A stretch of DNA of 64,000 nucleotides from Aestuariibaculum sp. M13. Lineage in GTDB: Bacteria; Bacteroidota; Bacteroidia; Flavobacteriales; Flavobacteriaceae. Position 1 is the stretch's first letter. Each line of letters opens with the position of its first letter. Shown here one piece after another: positions 9,093 through 16,238 of this stretch. The stretch covers positions 124,001 to 188,000 of the forward strand of contig NZ_JANIAC010000005.1 in assembly GCF_024723255.1 (NCBI RefSeq), read 5' to 3'. The notes beneath the pieces are model-generated. The model was not told where the DNA came from and ran no database searches. It saw nothing but the letters and a program-made list of their open reading frames with translations. A program made the translations under genes and the position numbers.

Positions 9093-9119
9093 TAAGTATT
9101 TATACTTAATTAATACTTA
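9093..9119. promoter_or_regulatory. Candidate operator: TAAGTA-N4-TACTTA-N5-TACTTA
   Basis: Three hexamers sit at 9093, 9103 and 9114, that is at 10- and 11-bp steps on one helix face. The first two form the perfect palindrome TAAGTATTTATACTTA, which recurs unchanged at 13784-13799 before narK. The three-part arrangement with the same 10/11 spacing recurs before nirB at 59387-59413. The site lies 65 bp before dodecin (minus) and about 110 bp before the lpd promoter (plus). A regulator bound here is inferred, not shown. Confidence 0.55.
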
Positions 9120-9230
9120 GATTTTATTAGGTTTTATTTGAAAAAAAATAGTCTTGTTATTGTTTTTTTGAAATATTAATAATTAGTGTTATAAAAATGA
9201 TAAAATCACTTTATAATGAATTGTTTTTTA

Positions 9231-9260
9231 TTGTCTTCCCATAAAACATTTGTACTTTTG
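9231..9260 (+). promoter_or_regulatory. lpd promoter (Bacteroidetes -33/-7 type)
   Basis: TTG at 9231-9233, a 19-bp spacer, then TACTTTTG at 9253-9260, a full match to the TAnnTTTG -7 consensus known for Bacteroidetes. Transcription would begin near 9265, leaving a leader of about 35 nt before the ATG at 9300. Confidence 0.65.
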
Positions 9261-9299
9261 TTTCTCGACTTTTAAATAAACGATTATCAAAATAATTTT

Positions 9300-10700
9300 A
9301 TGAATTCATACGATGTAGCCGTTATCGGCTCGGGTCCTGGAGGATATGTAGCAGCTATTCGTTGCGCACAATTAGGCATGAAAACTGCCCTTATAGAAAA
9401 GTACAGTACATTAGGAGGAACTTGTTTAAATGTAGGCTGTATTCCAAGTAAAGCATTATTAGATTCGTCGCACCATTATGAAGATGCGGTTAAGCATTTC
9501 GAAGAGCACGGTATTGAAATCCCTGGAGATGTAAAAGTGAATTTAGAGAAAATGATTGCTCGTAAGCAAGCAGTTGTTGATCAAACGACAGGTGGTATCG
9601 ATTTCTTAATGAAGAAAAACAATATCGATGTTTACCACGGTTTAGGAAGTTTTAAAGACGCTACGCATATTACTATTGCAGGCGAAGAAACTATTGAAAT
9701 CGAAGCAAAAAACAGTATTATCGCAACAGGAAGTAAGCCATCTAGCTTACCTTTTATAAATATTGATAAAGAGCGAATTATCACATCTACAGAAGCTTTA
9801 AAACTTAAAGAAATTCCAAAACACTTAATCGTAATTGGAGGTGGTGTTATTGGTTTAGAGCTTGGACAAGTATATAAGCGTTTAGGAGCAGAAGTATCTG
9901 TTGTTGAGTTCATGGATCGTATCATTCCAACTATGGATGGAGGTTTGTCGAAAGAACTTAACAAAGTTTTAAAGAAACAAAAATTCAATATCAATACGTC
10001 TCACAAAGTGAAATCTGTAGAGCGTGTTGGTGATGAGGTTATCGTAAAGGCTGATAATAAAAAAGGAGAAGAAGTAGAATTCAGAGGAGATTACTGTTTA
10101 GTATCTGTAGGACGTCGTCCGTATACAGACGGATTAAATGCTGAAGCTGCAGGCGTTAAATTAACAGAACGCGGACAGATTGAAGTTAACGATCACTTAC
10201 AAACCAGTGCTTCAAACATCTATGCAATTGGAGATGTTGTTAAAGGAGCGATGTTAGCGCACAAAGCGGAAGAAGAAGGTGTATTTGTAGCTGAAACATT
10301 AGCAGGACAAAAACCTCATATCGATTATAACTTAATTCCAGGTGTGGTTTACACATGGCCAGAGGTTGCTGCCGTAGGTAAAACTGAGGAGCAATTAAAA
10401 GAAGCTGGAGTAGCTTACAAAGCCGGATCTTTTCCAATGCGTGCTTTAGGTCGTGCCAGAGCAAGTATGGATATCGACGGATTTGTTAAAGTATTAGCGG
10501 ATAAAGAAACCGATGAAATTTTAGGTGTACACATGGTTGGTGCTCGTGCAGCCGATATGATTGCTGAAGCAGTTGTAGCTATGGAGTTTAGAGCATCAGC
10601 TGAAGATGTTTCTCGTATGTCTCACGCACACCCGACATTTACAGAGGCTATTAAAGAAGCAGCATTAGCAGCTACTGAAGATAGAGCGTTACACATGTAA
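9300..10700 (+). CDS. lpd: Dihydrolipoyl dehydrogenase (E3)
   Basis: 466 residues, standard length. This FAD flavoprotein reoxidises dihydrolipoamide in 2-oxoacid dehydrogenase and glycine cleavage complexes, passing electrons to NAD. Motifs in order: FAD-binding GSGPGGYVAA, redox disulfide GGTCLNVGCIPSK, NAD-binding VIGGGVIGLELG, second FAD segment IYAIGDV, and the C-terminal catalytic MSHAHPTFTEA with its His-Glu pair. It stands alone, with its own promoter and a strong terminator. Codon use looks like that of a highly expressed gene. Confidence 0.97.
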   Translation: MNSYDVAVIGSGPGGYVAAIRCAQLGMKTALIEKYSTLGGTCLNVGCIPSKALLDSSHHYEDAVKHFEEHGIEIPGDVKVNLEKMIARKQAVVDQTTGGIDFLMKKNNIDVYHGLGSFKDATHITIAGEETIEIEAKNSIIATGSKPSSLPFINIDKERIITSTEALKLKEIPKHLIVIGGGVIGLELGQVYKRLGAEVSVVEFMDRIIPTMDGGLSKELNKVLKKQKFNINTSHKVKSVERVGDEVIVKADNKKGEEVEFRGDYCLVSVGRRPYTDGLNAEAAGVKLTERGQIEVNDHLQTSASNIYAIGDVVKGAMLAHKAEEEGVFVAETLAGQKPHIDYNLIPGVVYTWPEVAAVGKTEEQLKEAGVAYKAGSFPMRALGRARASMDIDGFVKVLADKETDEILGVHMVGARAADMIAEAVVAMEFRASAEDVSRMSHAHPTFTEAIKEAALAATEDRALHM

Positions 10701-10723
10701 TTACCATTTCAAAATAAATATAT

Positions 10724-10758
10724 AAGCCCTTTTACTTTTTAAGTAGAAGGGCTTTTTT
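10724..10758 (+). terminator. Rho-independent terminator of lpd
   Basis: Arms AAGCCCTTTTACTT and AAGTAGAAGGGCTT close over a short T loop and are followed by a run of T. The hairpin lies 24 bp after the lpd stop and ends the transcript before the sigma factor gene. Confidence 0.85.
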
Positions 10759-10961
10759 GTTTTTATCTAGGTTGGTTTTTATGTAAGATAAATCACTTAT
10801 ATAATGACTGTAAATTGATATATGTCAATAAATAGATGAAAAAGAAAGTAACTTTTATGGAGGTTGCATTTTTTTTGTAATTTTTTTCAAAATAGAGTGA
10901 CTTATCCTCTTGGGTTGTGTCTCATTTAAAAAGAAAGTAATAAAATAGCAGCAAGCGCACC

Positions 10962-11528
10962 TTGAAAATCAACAATATTAGTACCAGTTTACCAGATGAG
11001 GATCTTGTTCGCGCCATTGTTAAAACCAATGACACGCTATTATTTGAAGTGCTCTATGATAGGTATGCGACGCTAGTTTATAACAAATGTTTAAGTTTTT
11101 CAAAAGATGAAGATGAAGCAAAAGATTTAACTCAGGATGTATTTTTAAAGCTTTTTGTGAAGTTGTCTAGTTTTAAAGGAAGTTCAAAATTTTCAACATG
11201 GTTATATGCGTTTACGTATAACCATTGTGTCAATTATATAACGAGAAATACGGCTAAAAAAATAGAAAAGCAGGCGGTAGATCATTACGATATTGAAAAT
11301 ATTACCGATGATCATTACGACGAGGATTTTAGCCAGATGAAGGTAGAGAAACTAAAAGATGCATTGAACTTAATTTCTCCTGATGAGAAAATGATTTTAC
11401 TCCTAAAGTATCAAGATTTCTTGACAATTAAAGAAATTGAGAGTGTGTTAGGAATTGGTGAGAGTGCGGTTAAAATGAGAATTAAACGTGCCAAGGAAAA
11501 GCTTTTAACAGTATATAATGAATTTTGA
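10962..11528 (+). CDS. ECF-type RNA polymerase sigma factor
   Basis: 188 residues, typical ECF size. Region 2 spans about residues 25-95 (LLFEVLYDRYATLVYNKCL, then DLTQDVFLKLF and FSTWLYAFTYNHCVNY, covering the core-binding and -10 recognition helices). Region 4 is at the end, with LLLKYQDFLTIKEIESVLGI and SAVKMRIKRAKEKL forming the helix-turn-helix. It would redirect RNA polymerase to a small set of promoters. The reading begins with TTG 10962, as no suitable ATG precedes it. No membrane anti-sigma factor follows; instead a tiny protein gene starts 2 bp after its stop, then an MscS-like channel. Confidence 0.9.
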   Translation: MKINNISTSLPDEDLVRAIVKTNDTLLFEVLYDRYATLVYNKCLSFSKDEDEAKDLTQDVFLKLFVKLSSFKGSSKFSTWLYAFTYNHCVNYITRNTAKKIEKQAVDHYDIENITDDHYDEDFSQMKVEKLKDALNLISPDEKMILLLKYQDFLTIKEIESVLGIGESAVKMRIKRAKEKLLTVYNEF

Positions 11529-11530
11529 TA

Positions 11531-11710
11531 ATGGATAATCCGTTTCAATATATAAATAAGCCCCTAAAAGAAGTCCCCCCGGAACTTAAGTCTAAGGTGA
11601 TGAACGATATCGCCGTGGCCAAGCTACTTATGGAAATGGCGAGTTTGTTCTCTTTCGATATTGCTAAAGTTATAGAACAGACCGTAAAACAAAGAAAAAA
11701 GAAAATGTAA
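11531..11710 (+). CDS. Small hypothetical protein following the sigma factor
   Basis: 59 residues from ATG 11531; an upstream in-frame TTG at 11525 would add two residues. No family recognised. The product is short, starts with NPFQYINKPLKEVPPELK, continues with a hydrophobic helix-like part (AVAKLLMEMASLFSFDIAKVIEQ) and ends with a lysine-rich tail. It follows the sigma factor stop at 2 bp, so translation is probably coupled. It might be a regulator of the sigma factor or a membrane-associated peptide. Both are guesses from position. Confidence 0.6.
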   Translation: MDNPFQYINKPLKEVPPELKSKVMNDIAVAKLLMEMASLFSFDIAKVIEQTVKQRKKKM

Positions 11711-11752
11711 AAGATCACTAAACCAAATAAAACCTAACGCTAAAAATAAAAC

Positions 11753-12580
11753 ATGGATAAATTAACGGAATGGAATGATAATGTAATGCATTCATTATCA
11801 ACTATGACAAATGAAGTGGCTAAAGTGGTGCCTAATTTACTCGGTGCATTGGCTGTTCTAATTATAGGATGGTTAAGTATTAAGCTTATTGTTTTTGTTG
11901 TTAGACGAGGACTCAAGTTTGCTAAAGCCGATAAGTTAGATGATAAACTAAATGAAATTCAGTTCTTGGGAAGTAGCCAATTGAATTTCGATGTTATTGG
12001 CATTATAACCAAGTTTGTGAAATGGGTGATGTATTTAATTATTGTTATCGTAATCACCGATATTTTAAATCTTACCATAGTTTCAGAGGAAATCAGAAAC
12101 TTTTTGAGATACATTCCGCAGTTATTTTCGGCGTTAATCATATTTACCATTGGTTTACTACTAGCTAATTTTATTAAAAAGGGGATTCAGTCTTTTTTTG
12201 ATTCTATGGATATGTCTGGTGCTAAATTTATCAGTCAGGTGGTATTTTTAGTATTACTTGTTTTTATATCTATTACCGCATTAAATCAGGCAGGGGTAGA
12301 CACAGAGATCATTACAAGTAATATTACCATGATTTTAGCGGCCTTTTTACTGGCATTTGCTATTGCTTTCGGTTTGGGAGCACAACGTGTGGTAAACGAT
12401 TTACTAAGGGCGTTTTATGCCAGAAAGACTTATGAAATAGGACAGGTTATAGAGTTTAACGATATTAAAGGTGAGGTCGAGCGCATTGATAATACTTCCA
12501 TTACCATAAAAACATTAACAGGGAAATTGGTAATACCGATTAAAGATATAGTAGAGAGTCAAGTAAGAATACGGGAATAA
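11753..12580 (+). CDS. MscS-like mechanosensitive ion channel family protein
   Basis: 275 residues. An N-terminal cytoplasmic segment is followed by four or so hydrophobic helices (VVPNLLGALAVLIIGWLSIKLIVFVVRRG; WVMYLIIVIVITDIL; IPQLFSALIIFTIGLLLANFI; FISQVVFLVLLVFISITAL). A final glycine/alanine-rich helix (ILAAFLLAFAIAFGLG) corresponds to the pore helix, then a short beta domain (FNDIKGEVERIDNTSITIKT). The large MscS C-terminal cage is reduced, as in the small flavobacterial members. It would act as a stress-gated channel in the inner membrane. It lies 42 bp downstream of the small sigma-linked gene and is likely in the same unit. Confidence 0.85.
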   Translation: MDKLTEWNDNVMHSLSTMTNEVAKVVPNLLGALAVLIIGWLSIKLIVFVVRRGLKFAKADKLDDKLNEIQFLGSSQLNFDVIGIITKFVKWVMYLIIVIVITDILNLTIVSEEIRNFLRYIPQLFSALIIFTIGLLLANFIKKGIQSFFDSMDMSGAKFISQVVFLVLLVFISITALNQAGVDTEIITSNITMILAAFLLAFAIAFGLGAQRVVNDLLRAFYARKTYEIGQVIEFNDIKGEVERIDNTSITIKTLTGKLVIPIKDIVESQVRIRE

Positions 12581-12640
12581 CTTTAAGTTAGGGTTAAAAT
12601 TTGGTTGGTTACTTTTCTGTAATCCGAACGCTCTTTACTC

Positions 12641-12675
12641 ATCCCTTTCCATTAATTTGGGAAGGGATTTTTTTA
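12641..12675 (+). terminator. Terminator after the MscS-like gene
   Basis: Arms ATCCCTTTCC and GGGAAGGGAT (one mismatch) with an 8-nt loop, followed by a long T run. It separates the sigma factor unit from the EamA transporter gene. Confidence 0.75.
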
Positions 12676-12717
12676 TTGGTTTTAATCGGCTAAATTAGCC
12701 CGGTAATTTATCTTTAA

Positions 12718-13632
12718 ATGAACAGGTCGTATTTAGAATTGCATATTGCTATTATTTTAGCTGGCTTTACTGGTTTGTTTGGTAAACTGGTAACGCTTAA
12801 TGAAATGCTGTTGGTGTTTTACCGTGTATTATTTTCATCTGCAGTATTACTTATTTTGCTGAAGTATTTACAGCGTCGCAAAACCAATGTGCCATTCTGG
12901 AGTAAAACGAATGGACTCATGTTAGCAAATGGGGTGTTACTGGCTTTGCATTGGGTGTTCTTTTTCGGAAGTATTAAAGCCTCAACCGTGTCGTTGGGTA
13001 TTTTGTGCTTTTGTCTCACCAGTTTTTTTACGGCTATATTGGAACCTTTAATAAACCGAAAGGGCTTCTCTATTCGGAATTTAGGCTTAAGTACCCTTAG
13101 CTTAATAGGGATTGCTTTAATTTTTGGTTTCGATAGTTCGTATAGGCTAGGTATTGCGCTGGGGGTTATTTCTTCAATATTTATATCGGTATTTACCATT
13201 TTTAATGAGCGTTTTATTCATAGACATGATACGCTTAAGGTAACTACGTTTCAAATGGTTGGCGGGTTTATAGGATTAGGATGTATTATTCTTTTGTTTA
13301 CTCAGGTTACCGATTTTGTGTTTCAATTTCCAAATACCTCAGATTTGGGGTATTTATTAATCCTGTCCCTGTTCTGTACGGTATTACTGTGTTTGTTACT
13401 GAATAATGCCTTGCGCCATATCAGCTCGTTTACTGTGAACTTAAGCTTTAATTTAGAGCCTATTTATACCATTATACTTTCGGCTATTATTTTTAAAGAA
13501 GCCGCCGATTTTACCTTATCCTTTTGGATTGGTTTAAGTTTCATTGTGCTTTCTATTGTACTCCAAACACTTTTTGCGCGTGCGTCTCGTAAACGGATTA
13601 AAGCACAGGCTTTGTCTGAATTACCAACCTAA
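12718..13632 (+). CDS. EamA/DMT family transporter (RhaT-like)
   Basis: 304 residues with about ten hydrophobic segments in two repeats, the layout of the drug/metabolite transporter superfamily. The N-terminal repeat begins with ELHIAIILAGFTGLFGKLV, and the conserved glutamate-containing loop (FLEPLINRKGF-like, FFTAILEPLINRKG) and second repeat (NLSFNLEPIYTIILSAIIF) match EamA proteins. Substrate cannot be inferred. Start is ATG 12718. A single gene between a terminator and the narK regulatory region. Confidence 0.85.
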   Translation: MNRSYLELHIAIILAGFTGLFGKLVTLNEMLLVFYRVLFSSAVLLILLKYLQRRKTNVPFWSKTNGLMLANGVLLALHWVFFFGSIKASTVSLGILCFCLTSFFTAILEPLINRKGFSIRNLGLSTLSLIGIALIFGFDSSYRLGIALGVISSIFISVFTIFNERFIHRHDTLKVTTFQMVGGFIGLGCIILLFTQVTDFVFQFPNTSDLGYLLILSLFCTVLLCLLLNNALRHISSFTVNLSFNLEPIYTIILSAIIFKEAADFTLSFWIGLSFIVLSIVLQTLFARASRKRIKAQALSELPT

Positions 13633-13664
13633 ACCACTTTTTTTTACCAATTACAAAATTAAAA

Positions 13665-13683
13665 CTACGTATTTTTTACGTAG
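13665..13683. promoter_or_regulatory. Upstream narK site: CTACGTA-N5-TACGTAG inverted repeat
   Basis: A perfect inverted repeat with 7-bp arms and a TTTTT centre, giving two TACGTA hexamers at 13666 and 13677 (11-bp step). A second TACGTA-N5-TACGTA pair occurs at 13815-13831. It lies about 180-195 bp before narK and about 120 bp before its promoter. Confidence 0.5.
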
Positions 13684-13775
13684 GTCGTAAATTTTAACAA
13701 CTTCCTAAAACCATTGTTTTTACTGCTGTTTCGCAGGTTTTATTCATTTTTGACTTAAAATTATTAGGTTTTTTA

Positions 13776-13831
13776 TTTGTTTCTAAGTATTTATACTTAT
13801 ATATTTGCGTCAGTTACGTAATAAATACGTA
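13776..13831 (+). promoter_or_regulatory. narK promoter with embedded operator-like hexamers
   Basis: TTTG at 13776-13779, a 20-bp spacer and TATATTTG at 13800-13807, which fits the Bacteroidetes -33/-7 pattern. The spacer is filled by the palindrome TAAGTATTTATACTTA at 13784-13799. Two TACGTA hexamers follow at 13815 and 13826, in the probable leader. Steps between hexamers are 10, 21 and 11 bp, all near whole helical turns. The placement between the promoter boxes suggests repression, but this is inference. Confidence 0.6.
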
Positions 13832-13861
13832 TTTCTGTTTTAGGTTTTAAAATACATTGGT

Positions 13862-15352
13862 ATGAAAGTAACACAAGGCGCAAATAAGACATTGTTTATT
13901 AATACTCTGGCATTTACATTCTGTTTTGCAGCATGGCTGTTAAATGGTATTCTGGTAACGTTTCTCGCAGATAATCAGGTGTTCGACTGGAGTGCTGTAG
14001 AAATAGGATGGCTAATAGGTATTCCAGTGCTAACAGGCGCTATATTTCGTTTACCGGCAGGAATTTTAACAGATAAGTTAGGAGGTAAACCGGTATTTGC
14101 TGGCTTGCTTTTAATTTGCGCCATACCAATGTATCTTTTGTCTTATGCCAATGGGTTCTGGTCGTTTGCTTTATGCAGTCTGGGGTTTGGTATCACAGGT
14201 GCCAGCTTTGCAGTAGGTATTGCCTTTTCCTCAATATGGTATCCTAAAGAAAAACAAGGCATTGCCCTGGGGATTTTTGGAGCTGGTAACGCTGGAGCAG
14301 CCATCACAACCTTAATAGGACCAAAACTTTTAAATTATTTAACCGATGGCAAAACCAATTTAGAGGGGTGGCGAATGATGCCACGAATTTACGCCGCATG
14401 TTTAGTATTGATGGCGATTATATTCTTTTTAACGACGACCAATAAGAAACCGGCATCAAGTACAAAAAGCCTCTCAGGCATGTTACAACCGCTTAAGAGT
14501 GTACGCGTCTGGCGATTTGGGTTGTATTACTTTTTAGTGTTTGGTTGCTTTGTGGCTTTCGCAGGATGGCTCGTGCCATATTACACCAATGTGTATGCTC
14601 TGGATTTGGCCACAGCAGGACTATTAGCCTCATGTTTTAGTTTGCCATCAGGAGTAATCAGAGCTTTTGGTGGCTGGTTATCCGATAAGTTTGGAGCCAG
14701 AAAAGTGATGTACTGGGTGTTAGGAACATCGGTGGTGTTAAGTTCGGCGTTGATTATCCCCAGAATGGATATTTACGCTGCAGGAAAAGGCATTATGGCG
14801 AAAGGCTCAGGAGAAGTTACTGAGGTAAGCGATACGCATATTGTGGTTAACAATATAACCTATCCTGTAATACAGCGTTCAAAAGAATTGGCTCATGCTA
14901 ATGATGAGTTTAGGGTTTTCCCAGTTAAGGAATCCTGGCAACAGGTACGAGTAAAGAAAGGCGATCAGGTGAATAAAAAAGAATTGCTGGCCGAAGGGAA
15001 AACTCATATTTACTTTCAGGCTAACGTGTGGATCTTCGCCATTATTGCCATAATAATAGGATCGGTTTGGGGAATAGGAAAAGCTGCTGTATATAAACAT
15101 ATTCCTGATTATTTTCCGGAAGAAGTTGGTGTCGTAGGAGGTATGGTTGGTGTACTTGGAGGTTTAGGAGGTTTCTTTTGTCCTATTTTGTTTGGGTACT
15201 TACTGGAAGGCACAGGACTTTGGTCGAGTTGCTGGATACTTATGCTCATACTATCGGCAGTTTGTTTGATTTGGATGCACAGAGTAATACAGCAAATGAC
15301 AAATAAAGCAACACCTTTATTGGTTAATAAATTTGAGAATAATGTAGATTAA
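13862..15352 (+). CDS. narK: NarK-type nitrate/nitrite MFS transporter
   Basis: 496 residues, inner membrane, twelve predicted helices. Nitrate/nitrite porter signatures are seen: SIWYPKEKQGIALGIFGAGN with a glycine-rich helix, and near the end GGMVGVLGGLGGFFCPILFG. These are the NS motifs of the NNP family. The role is uptake of nitrate or exchange with nitrite for assimilation. Between helices there is an insertion of about 80 residues (about 302-382) with beta-hairpin character (GEVTEVSDTHIVVNNITY, then VRVKKGDQVNKKELLAEG), longer than in E. coli NarK. Upstream motifs are shared with nirB, 45 kb away. Confidence 0.87.
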   Translation: MKVTQGANKTLFINTLAFTFCFAAWLLNGILVTFLADNQVFDWSAVEIGWLIGIPVLTGAIFRLPAGILTDKLGGKPVFAGLLLICAIPMYLLSYANGFWSFALCSLGFGITGASFAVGIAFSSIWYPKEKQGIALGIFGAGNAGAAITTLIGPKLLNYLTDGKTNLEGWRMMPRIYAACLVLMAIIFFLTTTNKKPASSTKSLSGMLQPLKSVRVWRFGLYYFLVFGCFVAFAGWLVPYYTNVYALDLATAGLLASCFSLPSGVIRAFGGWLSDKFGARKVMYWVLGTSVVLSSALIIPRMDIYAAGKGIMAKGSGEVTEVSDTHIVVNNITYPVIQRSKELAHANDEFRVFPVKESWQQVRVKKGDQVNKKELLAEGKTHIYFQANVWIFAIIAIIIGSVWGIGKAAVYKHIPDYFPEEVGVVGGMVGVLGGLGGFFCPILFGYLLEGTGLWSSCWILMLILSAVCLIWMHRVIQQMTNKATPLLVNKFENNVD

Positions 15353-15375
15353 AGTTGTTTCAGGTGTTGTAGAAT

Positions 15376-15413
15376 AAAAAGTCGTCTTGTTGTTAGTCCA
15401 AGACGGCTTTTTA
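15376..15413. terminator. Bidirectional terminator between narK and the S1/P1 nuclease
   Basis: Arms AAAAAGTCGTCTTG and CAAGACGGCTTTTT with one G-T pair and a 9-nt loop. The A run on one side and T run on the other allow it to stop transcripts from both convergent genes. Confidence 0.8.
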
Positions 15414-15434
15414 TGTTTTAAGCAGTTGGTTGTT

Positions 15435-16223
15435 TTAAAAAATATCGTTCAATATTTTCGCTAAACGAATACCAGCTATTTGTAACTGACTTCTAACCGT
15501 TTTAAAATGATCGTAAGAATAACGGTATCTTAAGTTTTCGTTGGGTTCAACAGAAGCGTAGACTTTTTTAGTAATGTCGTGGGTTTCGTTCACCCAATCT
15601 ATAACAGAACCTTCCTGAATGGCTTTTATTTGATTTTTAGATAATACATCGGCATTGTCAGCCAATTCATCATAGCCCATTTTATAATCTTCAATCATAT
15701 CTGAATCCCATACGCGGTGCAGGTTGCTGTCTTTGTAAAACCATTGTAGTTTGAAATCATTTCCGCCTTTATCTTCAGCTAATCCCACATGCATTGGCTG
15801 GTGTAGATCACCTATAAGGTGAATAAGCATTTTTAAATGGAAGACTTTATCTTCATCAGTAGTATTATTATCTAACAACACGTTTTTACAAGCTTCAATT
15901 CCTGTAACTAAATCACCTTCAGGGTTTTTTTCTGAAGTTTCATAAGTTTGGTTGAAAGGCATATTTACATAATGCCAGGTATAATATTTGTCGTATGCTT
16001 TGTCTGATTTTATGTCGTCGCCATAGGTCGAGGCAAACGCTAAAGAATGTTGTTTCAGCAAACGGTTGACTTCACGTTTCGCTTTTCCTTTTAAATATTT
16101 TTGAGCAATTTCGCCAACCACACGATGTCCGGTAGCTCCCCAGTCGTCTACTGTTGAGGCGTTAAGATTTAAGGAGGAAATAAGAATAGTTAAAATACAA
16201 AGGTGAAGGGAGAAGGATTTCAT
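15435..16223 (-). CDS. Secreted S1/P1-type zinc nuclease
   Basis: 262 residues with a signal peptide ending near LNLNAS. The mature protein has the trinuclear-zinc ligand pattern of S1/P1 nucleases: tryptophan near the mature N-terminus and histidine in WGATGHRVVG, an aspartate in the DDIK segment, WHYVNMPF, HLIGDLHQPMHVG with several ligands, and the late N-L-H-R-V-W-D-S-D segment. The product cleaves single-stranded DNA or RNA outside the cytoplasm, supplying nucleotides or phosphate. It lies 15 bp after the CLC gene on the same strand, so the two are probably co-transcribed. Confidence 0.92.
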   Translation of the reverse strand: MKSFSLHLCILTILISSLNLNASTVDDWGATGHRVVGEIAQKYLKGKAKREVNRLLKQHSLAFASTYGDDIKSDKAYDKYYTWHYVNMPFNQTYETSEKNPEGDLVTGIEACKNVLLDNNTTDEDKVFHLKMLIHLIGDLHQPMHVGLAEDKGGNDFKLQWFYKDSNLHRVWDSDMIEDYKMGYDELADNADVLSKNQIKAIQEGSVIDWVNETHDITKKVYASVEPNENLRYRYSYDHFKTVRSQLQIAGIRLAKILNDIF

Positions 16224-16238
16224 AGATATGTATATATT

